Source: an uncultured Collinsella sp.
Lineage (GTDB): Bacteria > Actinomycetota > Coriobacteriia > Coriobacteriales > Coriobacteriaceae
Direction: 5' to 3'
Assembly: GCA_902468695.1 (NCBI GenBank)
Contig: CABQZS010000237.1
Coordinates: 1 to 9,630, forward strand
Length of the DNA stretch: 9,630 nt
The position numbers were made by a program, and so were the translations under genes. The notes under the pieces were generated by a model. It had not been told where the DNA came from, did no database searches, and worked only from the letters and a program-made list of their open reading frames with translations. Positions 1 through 8,603 of this stretch are shown here, piece after piece. Position 1 is the stretch's first letter. Each line of letters begins with the position of its first letter.

Positions 1-57
1 CCGAGTTTCCTCCTGAGCGACTCTGCTTGCAGCCGGAGCGAAAGGGGGAAATCTCGG
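1..57 (-). promoter_or_regulatory. Imperfect inverted repeat around a candidate ribosome binding site after carB
   Basis: Read on the minus strand, CCGAGATTTCC (57-47) is complementary to GGAAACTCGG (10-1), giving 10 pairs with one bulged A. The second arm also contains AGGAGG (14-9), a perfect Shine-Dalgarno core. The eight bases after it reach the window edge, so a start codon immediately beyond position 1 would have ideal spacing. Two readings are possible: the leader of a next minus-strand gene whose ribosome site can be masked by the stem, or a carB terminator whose T-run lies outside the window. I cannot separate these from what is visible. The rest of 1-85 is a G/C-rich stretch with no other feature. 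Confidence 0.4.
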
Positions 58-85
58 CCCCTCCCGCCCCGGCCGGCCAGGTCAA

Positions 86-3400
<3,315 letters not shown>

Positions 3401-3401
3401 G

Positions 3402-4841
3402 TTAGTTCTCCTCGGTCTCGGTCGCGGCGATCTCGGCGAAATTCCAGCCGGCGAGGCGGTCCTTCGCGGTGTCGATGTCCAGGTAGTTCTCCTCGCCGTC
3501 CATGAGTCGCGTAAAGGCGGTAAAGAGATAGTGGGCATCGGTGGGGCCAGGCGAGGCCTCGGGGTGATACTGGACCGAGAAGCACGGGGCGTCGAGCAGC
3601 TGGATGCCCTCGGCGGTGCCGTCGTTGAGGTTCACATGTGTTAGGCGAATGCGGCCAAAGCGCTTGTTCATCACGACCGGCGCGATTCCGCGGCGCACCC
3701 AGACCCGCAGATCTCCATCGGCCGCATGCTCGGTCTCGCCGCCGGAAAGCTCGGGGACAAGCTTGCCCAAGCTGGGGAACAGCAGGCCAAAGCCATGGTT
3801 TTGCGCGGTGATCTCCACGCGACGGCTTACCAGGTTCATGACCGGCTGGTTGCCACCGCGGTGACCGAACTTAAGCTTTTCCATCTGGGCACCGCAGGCC
3901 AGGCTGATCATCTGGTGACCAAGACAAATACCAAAGACCGGCACCTTGCAGATCAGCTGCTGCACCTGCTCGTAGGTCTCCACCACGGCGTCAGGGTCGC
4001 CGGGGCCGTTGGACAAAAAGACGCCATCGGGATTCATGTCGAGCACCTGCTGGGCAGGCGTATCCCACGGCACGACAGTAAGGTCGCAGCCGGCGCGGAC
4101 GAGGCCCTCCAGAATGCCGCGCTTGACGCCGCAGTCGTAGGCGACCACTTTGTGACGGGCAGGAGCGGCAACCGCAAGTGCAAAGTCATGCGTGGCAGAC
4201 AGGTCGGCGGCCACAAACTCGTGAGGCGCGGGGCAACTTACGGTCTTCACCAGGTTCTCGCCTACCAGCGTGGGCGCTGCGGCCAGACGCTCGGCAAGCT
4301 CGTCGACGTCGAAGATCTCGGTCGAGATAATGCCCATCTTGGAACCATTGTCGCGCAGATGGCGCACCAGAGCGCGGGTGTCGACACCCTCGATAGCGAC
4401 GATGCCGTGAGCGCGCAGGTACTCCGGCACGCTGACGGCCGAGCGCCAGTTAGAAGGCGTGGCGCACATGTCGCGAACGATCATGCCGCGCATAGCCGGA
4501 GCGCTCGTAGGGCGCACGGCGTCGCCGGGGAAGGCCGACTGGACGTCGGTCTCGTCGATACCGTAGTTGCCGATCTGCGGATAGGTCATGGTTACGATTT
4601 GGCCGGCATAACTCGGGTCGGTCATGACCTCAAAGTAGCCCTCGAGCGAGGTGTTGAAGCAGACTTCGCCGGTCGCGGTGCCCTCGGCGCCGCATGCACG
4701 TCCATAAAAAATGGTCCCATCCTCAAGATACAGGATGCAGGGACCGCAGGTGCCCTTGCTGGTTTTGGCCAGCATACGCTGGCAAAGTTCGCTGGGCGCG
4801 AAGGTGCGGGCGGCAGTGCCCGCGGTATGGTTGTTCGCCAT
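3402..4841 (-). CDS. carA: Carbamoyl-phosphate synthase, small (glutaminase) subunit
   Basis: CarA hydrolyses glutamine and channels ammonia to CarB. The 479-residue product is longer than the usual 360-390. Its N-terminal CPSase domain starts near 36 (ILYLEDGTIFYG, then FNTSLEGYFEVMTDPSYAGQ). The class I glutaminase domain has LSNGPGDP (277-284), the nucleophile Cys306 in FGICLGHQ, and His426 and Glu428 in YHPEASPGP, so the catalytic triad is intact. Extra sequence occurs in three places: about 28 residues at the N-terminus with a CGPC motif at 32-35; about 36 residues within 352-399, between AQNHGF and THVNLNDGT; and a charged C-terminal tail of about 30 residues. I chose the ATG at 4841 because AAGGAG lies 4 nt upstream; an in-frame ATG at 4862 has no such site and would lie inside the leader hairpin region. 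Likely controlled by PyrR (see the leader element). Stop TAA, one base before carB. Confidence 0.96.
   Translation of the reverse strand: MANNHTAGTAARTFAPSELCQRMLAKTSKGTCGPCILYLEDGTIFYGRACGAEGTATGEVCFNTSLEGYFEVMTDPSYAGQIVTMTYPQIGNYGIDETDVQSAFPGDAVRPTSAPAMRGMIVRDMCATPSNWRSAVSVPEYLRAHGIVAIEGVDTRALVRHLRDNGSKMGIISTEIFDVDELAERLAAAPTLVGENLVKTVSCPAPHEFVAADLSATHDFALAVAAPARHKVVAYDCGVKRGILEGLVRAGCDLTVVPWDTPAQQVLDMNPDGVFLSNGPGDPDAVVETYEQVQQLICKVPVFGICLGHQMISLACGAQMEKLKFGHRGGNQPVMNLVSRRVEITAQNHGFGLLFPSLGKLVPELSGGETEHAADGDLRVWVRRGIAPVVMNKRFGRIRLTHVNLNDGTAEGIQLLDAPCFSVQYHPEASPGPTDAHYLFTAFTRLMDGEENYLDIDTAKDRLAGWNFAEIAATETEEN
3408..3413 (-). promoter_or_regulatory. carB ribosome binding site inside the last codons of carA
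   Basis: GAGGAG on the minus strand forms two of the last glutamate codons of carA and lies 7 nt before the carB ATG. Only one base (3401) separates the carA TAA from the carB ATG. Ribosomes finishing carA would therefore expose or directly re-use this site, which suggests translational coupling and balanced synthesis of the two subunits. The site also decides the carB start against the longer upstream frame. Confidence 0.85.
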
Positions 4842-4845
4842 AATT

Positions 4846-4878
4846 CTCCTTCCCGGTCTCACAGGACCGGCTTAAAGG
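4846..4878 (-). promoter_or_regulatory. Putative PyrR-binding RNA hairpin in the carA leader, overlapping the ribosome binding site
   Basis: On the minus strand, CCGGTC (4870-4865), loop CTGTGA (4864-4859) and GACCGG (4858-4853) form a perfect 6-bp stem with a six-base loop. The loop fits CNGNGA, the loop consensus known for PyrR-binding RNA in Firmicutes and mycobacteria. Below it lies a purine bulge AAG on the 5' side (4873-4871). A lower stem follows, CCTTT (4878-4874) with GAAGG (4852-4848) including one U-G pair. GG of that lower stem is part of AAGGAG (4851-4846), the carA Shine-Dalgarno, 4 nt before the ATG. The upper stem differs from the usual RUCC/GGYU pattern by changes that keep pairing. 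Inferred role: UMP-bound PyrR holds the structure and blocks carA translation. No pyrR gene is in this window. Confidence 0.7.
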
Positions 4879-4894
4879 TGTGTAGTTAGGCCTC

Positions 4895-4928
4895 GCGGTA
4901 TTGTAACCGCAAGCATGCCTCATGGCGT
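4895..4928 (-). promoter_or_regulatory. Candidate carA promoter with the -10 box inside a short palindrome
   Basis: TACAAT (4905-4900, minus strand) differs from the TATAAT consensus by one base. It would start transcription near 4893, giving a leader of about 50 nt that contains the whole PyrR-like hairpin. The box sits exactly between the arms of GCGGT(TACAAT)ACCGC (4910-4895), which could be an operator or only a start-site hairpin. The -35 match at 17-bp spacing (ACGCCA, 4928-4923) is poor, so the call rests on the -10 box, the position and the AT-rich upstream DNA. A weaker alternative is TTGCGG with TAACTA further downstream, but that would start transcription inside the hairpin. Confidence 0.4.
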
Positions 4929-5000
4929 TAATTTCATCGAAATGTTTACGAAATGATAATTATGACTTTCTATGCATAATGATTTTTCTGGGACGAGGAT
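4929..5000. other. AT-rich intergenic segment upstream of the carA promoter with short repeats
   Basis: This stretch is much richer in A and T than the genes around it. It contains CGAAATG twice, 11 bp apart (4938-4944 and 4949-4955, plus strand), which is about one helical turn, and the inverted repeat ATTTC-ATC-GAAAT (4931-4943). It could be an upstream promoter element or the site of a DNA-binding regulator. I see no gene in it. Confidence 0.35.
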
Positions 5001-5040
5001 TAAAAATCATCCCGCGGGGCTTGTGGCTCACGCGGGATGA
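5001..5040 (-). terminator. Rho-independent terminator after the membrane-protein gene
   Basis: On the minus strand, TCATCCCGCG (5040-5031) and CGCGGGATGA (5016-5007) form a perfect 10-bp stem with a 14-nt loop, followed at once by TTTTTAAT. It begins 7 nt after the TAA of the membrane-protein gene. It should end the purD-side transcript and insulate carAB from it. Confidence 0.88.
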
Positions 5041-5047
5041 CGGCGTC

Positions 5048-6013
5048 TTACTTTTTCTTGTCCTGTTCCAGCAGATCGGACGGTGAGCGATCGGGCTTGC
5101 CGCCGCGGAAAATCTCGCGGCCATGCAGACGATGCTCCAGGTCACGTTCGGCCTTTTCCTCGTCAATCTTGGTCTGGCTCACCACCGGGTCCTCAATCAA
5201 CGACGACACCGAGTTCACCTGTTTTTGAATGCGCTCGGCGATGGTGTCATCCATACTCACGATGCGCATCTTCCAGTCGATATTCGTGGCGTTGGATGAG
5301 CTCTTGGTCCACACGAACGTCAGGATGGCGCTCTGGTGGCCGTGGGCGGGAAACATGCCAAAGAAGGAATCGTGCTGAATGTTGCTATCCTCGTCGATAT
5401 AGGCGTGAACGTTATACACCACGCGGTCGATCTTATCGTTGAGCAGCGCGTTGGTCGCAAGCGCCGCGGCCTGGATCTGACCATTGGACAGCAGCTCGAG
5501 CTCGTTGGCAGACGATGTGTCCAACACCGTCACCTCGACCGTGCCCGTACGGTCATCGGCTTCATCGACGGTAAAGTCGAGTGGGAACTGCGTAAAGCCG
5601 TTGCCCCACTCAAGGCCGCCCTTCAGCGCCGTCGAAACGGTATCGACCGAAACGCTCTCGGACAGGTTGGCGGTGTTCAGACGACGCATCACGCCGTAGC
5701 CGACCTGCATGCCCACGATCAACACCAAAATACCGATGACCACGGCCATCGCGGTCTTCGTAATGGTATGGCTCACCTGCGAGCCCGAAGGATCGTCCTC
5801 GGACAGCGGGTCGATATGTTTTGCCTGGCTCGCGCGGTCCTCGCTGCGCAACTGCGCTAGTGCCGCTTTGTCACCGCGCTTGGCCGCAGCCTCCTTCTCA
5901 CGCATGCGCTCGGTTCGCTTTTTAGCAAGCGTGGGATCCAAGACACCGGATGCATCGATTTCGGAGAATAACTCCGTCACTTCTTCCGGAGTCAAAGGGT
6001 TCTTGTCAGCCAT
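5048..6013 (-). CDS. Uncharacterised single-pass membrane protein with an extracytoplasmic domain
   Basis: I do not recognise the family. The 321-residue product has a charged, probably cytoplasmic N-terminal part (1-85) rich in Lys, Arg, Glu and Ala, with a likely helical stretch at 28-65. One membrane segment spans about 87-109 (TAMAVVIGILVLIVGMQVGYGVM), followed by Arg-Arg. The remaining 210 residues would lie outside the cell: a mixed region with strand-like stretches (TGTVEVTVLD at 156-165, SAILTFVWTK at 228-237) and a charged, Lys/Glu-rich tail from about 282. There is no cleavable signal, lipobox, catalytic motif or sortase signal that I can see. An ATG at 6013 follows AGGAAG (6022-6017). 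It lies 19 nt after the ABC exporter gene and ends just before a strong terminator, so it is the last gene of that transcript. It may be an accessory to the exporter, but nothing in the sequence proves it. Confidence 0.85.
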   Translation of the reverse strand: MADKNPLTPEEVTELFSEIDASGVLDPTLAKKRTERMREKEAAAKRGDKAALAQLRSEDRASQAKHIDPLSEDDPSGSQVSHTITKTAMAVVIGILVLIVGMQVGYGVMRRLNTANLSESVSVDTVSTALKGGLEWGNGFTQFPLDFTVDEADDRTGTVEVTVLDTSSANELELLSNGQIQAAALATNALLNDKIDRVVYNVHAYIDEDSNIQHDSFFGMFPAHGHQSAILTFVWTKSSSNATNIDWKMRIVSMDDTIAERIQKQVNSVSSLIEDPVVSQTKIDEEKAERDLEHRLHGREIFRGGKPDRSPSDLLEQDKKK

Positions 6014-6032
6014 AAACTTCCTGTCATATCAA

Positions 6033-7805
6033 TCAGTCGAGCTCGTGCGCACGCGCACCTTCGAACTGCATTCGATAGTAACGGGCATAGGTGCCGCCAC
6101 GGGCGAGAAGCTCCTCGTGCGTACCACGCTCCACAACGCGACCATGCTCAACGGTCGCAATCTCATCGGCATGCTTAATGGTCGAAAGACGGTGGGCGAT
6201 GATAATCGTGGTGCGGCCGCGTGCCAGCTCTTCGAGCGACTCCTGGACCGCCTCCTCGCTCTCGTTATCCAAAGCACTCGTCGCCTCGTCCAAGATCAAG
6301 ATTTTGGGATTCTTGAGAAACACGCGCGCGATGGCAACGCGCTGCTTCTGTCCGCCCGAAAGACGGCTGCCGCGCTCGCCCACCACGGTGTCGTAGCCCT
6401 GCGGAAGCGATTCGATAAAGGTATCGATATTGGCGCGGCGGGCCGCCTCGGCGATCTCTTCTGCCGTAGCGCCCGGCTTGCCGTAGGCGATGTTCTCGCC
6501 AATCGTACCGTCAAACAGATAGACATCCTGCTGCACCAGGCCGATGGCACGGCGCAGGCTCTGCTGCGTCACATCGCGCACGTCTTGGCCGTCGATGCTA
6601 ATGGATCCGGCAGCCACGTCATAAAAGCGCGGCAGCAGCGAACAGGTCGTGGACTTGCCACTGCCCGAAGGGCCAACCAAAGCGATGGTCTGCCCGGGCT
6701 TGATGGACAGGTCCATATGGTCGATAACGGGACGCTCGTCGGCATCGCCCTCGCCCAGCTCAACATCCTCGTAGTTAAAGCACACGTCGTGATACTCCAC
6801 GGCGCCGGCAGTCACCTGCAGATCCGTGGCGCCCGGCTTGTCCTGGATATCCGGCGCGGTCGAGAGCACCTCGTCCATACGCTTAAAGCCGGCGATAGCC
6901 TTCTGATACGTTTCGGCCGAATTGACGAGTGTCTCGAGCGGCGTGCAGAACAGCGAAATATAGAGTGCAAAGGTCGCCATATCGACCGCCTGCAGCTGTC
7001 CCTGGGCGACCAGCCAGCCGCCCAGCAGCACCACGATCACATAGAGCACACCCGAGAGCAGGCCATACGTCGCGGTATAGACGCCCATGGCGTGATACAT
7101 GTTCTCCTTGGACGAAAGATAGCGATTGTTGGAGGCGCGGAACTTGAAGCGTTCGGTCTCCTCATTGGCAAAGCTCTTGACCACGCGCATGCCCGCCAGC
7201 GAATCCTGCAGCTGCGCATTGATGCCGCTGATTTTTTTGCGATTATCGCTAAAGACCTCGCGCATGCGCATGTTCTGCCAAAACATGATGACCGCAAACG
7301 CCGCCGTCACCACGGCCATGGCGAGCGCCAGCACCGGGGCGATGGTAAAGAGAATCACAAACGAGCCGATAATCTCGATGCCGCAGATGATGATCCACTC
7401 GGGCACGTGATGCGCCGCCTCGCAGATATCGAACAGGTCGTTGACCACGCGGCTCATCATGTCGCCCGAGCTGTTGCGGTCGAAGTACGCAAAGCTAAAG
7501 CGCTCATACTGGTCAAACAGGTCCTCGCGCATCTTGGACTCCATGCGCGCGCCCATCACGTGACCCCAATAGCTCACAAAGTAGCGGCAAGCGCAGCGGA
7601 CGGCATACATCAGCACCAAGCCCACCGCGATCATGCCGAGCGCCTGCATAATGGCAGCCTGACCCTGAGTAAACAGCCCACCGGTCAAATTGCGCAGGAT
7701 AATGGGGAACGCCAGGTCAATGGCGGCAAGCACCAGAGCACAAACAGTATCAGCAACAAAAAGCCCCATCTGGGGCTTGTAATAAGACAAGAATCTTCTA
7801 AACAT
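6033..7805 (-). CDS. ABC exporter half-transporter (fused membrane and ATPase domains, MsbA/LmrA-like)
   Basis: The 590-residue protein has an N-terminal type IV exporter membrane domain with about six helices (roughly 13-37, 52-75, 136-157, 158-176, 244-266, 273-292). A C-terminal nucleotide-binding domain follows: A-loop Tyr345, Walker A GPSGSGKST (378-386), Q-loop Gln426, signature LSGGQ (482-486), Walker B ILILDE with catalytic Glu507, and H-loop His538. All ATPase residues are intact, so it can act as a homodimer with two active sites. An acidic stretch (about 346-358) lengthens the loop between the A-loop and Walker A. The substrate (lipid, drug or peptide) cannot be read from the sequence. 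Members of this class are often annotated as multidrug or lipid exporters. The ATG at 7805 has GAGGA 4 nt upstream. The gene has no partner half-transporter beside it and is followed closely by an unknown membrane-protein gene. Confidence 0.93.
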   Translation of the reverse strand: MFRRFLSYYKPQMGLFVADTVCALVLAAIDLAFPIILRNLTGGLFTQGQAAIMQALGMIAVGLVLMYAVRCACRYFVSYWGHVMGARMESKMREDLFDQYERFSFAYFDRNSSGDMMSRVVNDLFDICEAAHHVPEWIIICGIEIIGSFVILFTIAPVLALAMAVVTAAFAVIMFWQNMRMREVFSDNRKKISGINAQLQDSLAGMRVVKSFANEETERFKFRASNNRYLSSKENMYHAMGVYTATYGLLSGVLYVIVVLLGGWLVAQGQLQAVDMATFALYISLFCTPLETLVNSAETYQKAIAGFKRMDEVLSTAPDIQDKPGATDLQVTAGAVEYHDVCFNYEDVELGEGDADERPVIDHMDLSIKPGQTIALVGPSGSGKSTTCSLLPRFYDVAAGSISIDGQDVRDVTQQSLRRAIGLVQQDVYLFDGTIGENIAYGKPGATAEEIAEAARRANIDTFIESLPQGYDTVVGERGSRLSGGQKQRVAIARVFLKNPKILILDEATSALDNESEEAVQESLEELARGRTTIIIAHRLSTIKHADEIATVEHGRVVERGTHEELLARGGTYARYYRMQFEGARAHELD

Positions 7806-7836
7806 GCAGTCCTCGGAGATAAAACAACAACGTGAA

Positions 7837-7875
7837 ACCCTGGGACAAAATAATCAGTAGTGTTTGTCCCAGGGT
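7837..7875 (-). terminator. Perfect 13-bp inverted repeat between the Nudix and ABC genes, possible terminator or attenuator
   Basis: ACCCTGGGACAAA (7837-7849) and TTTGTCCCAGGGT (7863-7875) are perfectly complementary, with a 13-nt loop. In the minus-strand transcript the hairpin begins 12 nt past the Nudix stop and is followed by TTCACG and then an interrupted T-rich stretch. This is weaker than a classic terminator tail. The A/U pairs lie at the loop side, which is also unusual for terminators. It could end or attenuate the purD-Nudix transcript, protect an mRNA end, or bind a regulator of the exporter gene, whose ribosome site is about 23 nt downstream. Confidence 0.55.
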
Positions 7876-7886
7876 CGCCCTCGCTT

Positions 7887-8582
7887 TTAAAGATCAGTTC
7901 CACCCAAGCGGTGCGCGATGCTGTCACAGGCCAAGGCGCCTACGACGGTCTTGGCGTCTTCGATCTTACCGTCGAGTACGGCGTCGATCAGCTCGTGCAG
8001 CGGCACCAGGTCCACGTTGACAAACTCGTCATCGTCGGGGTTGGGCGCATCAAACTCGAGCTTGGTAGCCAAGTAGATGTGGATGATCTCATCGCAAAAA
8101 CCGCAGGACGTGACAATCGACGTCAAAAAGCGAATACGACCAGCCCTAAAGCCCGTCTCCTCATGCAGTTCGCGCTTGGCGCAATCGAGCGGGTCCTCGC
8201 CTGGATCGAGCTTGCCGGCGGGAATCTCGACCGTCACGCGGTCGATGGCGGTGCGGTACTGACGCACCAGTACGATCTTGCCGCTCTCGGTCAGTGCCAC
8301 AACGGCCGCCGCACCCGGATGGCGAACGATATCGCGGGCGCTGCGGTGACCGTTGGGCAGCTCAACCTCAAGACGGTGGACGTCGAGGATCTTGCCCTTC
8401 CAGGCGCACTCCCCCGAAAGAATCTTCTCGTGCAGCTCGGCATCGTGCGGGTCGTCGTCGCCCAGCACCAGTGCCGGCTCGTCAGCGACCTCGCCACCAG
8501 GCTCGCCCTCGGCGTGCCCATACATGCGGCTGTCCTCTTCAACGATCTGCGCATCCACGAGCTCTTCGTTCTTCTCGTCCAT
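7887..8582 (-). CDS. Nudix hydrolase, ADP-ribose pyrophosphatase-like
   Basis: The product carries a complete Nudix box at about 123-145 (numbering from the chosen start): GKLDPGE, then the metal-binding RELHEETGF. The EIPAGKLDPGE context and the upstream VRQYR motif are typical of the NudF group, which splits ADP-ribose to AMP and ribose 5-phosphate. A cytoplasmic clean-up role is therefore likely, though other nucleotide-sugar substrates are possible. The first 50 or so residues are acidic and not part of the catalytic fold. Two starts compete: the ATG at 8591 directly abuts AGGA and is too close to use it, while the ATG at 8582 has AGGA 9 nt upstream and gives 231 residues, so I prefer 8582. 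It lies 21 nt after purD and is probably co-transcribed. Ribose 5-phosphate from ADP-ribose could feed PRPP, the purine precursor, but this link is inference. Confidence 0.92.
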   Translation of the reverse strand: MDEKNEELVDAQIVEEDSRMYGHAEGEPGGEVADEPALVLGDDDPHDAELHEKILSGECAWKGKILDVHRLEVELPNGHRSARDIVRHPGAAAVVALTESGKIVLVRQYRTAIDRVTVEIPAGKLDPGEDPLDCAKRELHEETGFRAGRIRFLTSIVTSCGFCDEIIHIYLATKLEFDAPNPDDDEFVNVDLVPLHELIDAVLDGKIEDAKTVVGALACDSIAHRLGGTDL

Positions 8583-8603
8583 CCGTCTCATTCCTCTCGG
8601 ATT

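Noticed and set aside
23..32. Small palindrome CTGCTTGCAG
   Set aside because: Too short and with too small a loop to support a separate function.
3401..3538. 46-residue N-terminal extension of CarB
   Set aside because: The extension overlaps the carA coding end, has Arg/Pro/Thr-rich noise composition, and lacks the family N-terminus, which starts at the ATG at 3400.
4842..4862. 7-residue longer carA start at 4862
   Set aside because: The ATG lies in the loop of the leader hairpin without a ribosome site, whereas the ATG at 4841 follows AAGGAG.
3726..4889. A 387-codon open frame on the plus strand antisense to carA
   Set aside because: Its composition is that of an antisense shadow, and it runs through the carA promoter-proximal leader on the wrong strand.
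4723..4923. A 66-codon minus-strand frame starting upstream of carA, considered as a leader peptide
   Set aside because: Its ATG lies upstream of the proposed transcription start. It runs out of frame through the carA start and has no clear ribosome site.
5709..7835. A 708-codon open frame on the plus strand antisense to the ABC exporter gene
   Set aside because: Same cause: it is codon-aligned with the exporter gene. It carries no motif and spans two real genes and their gap.
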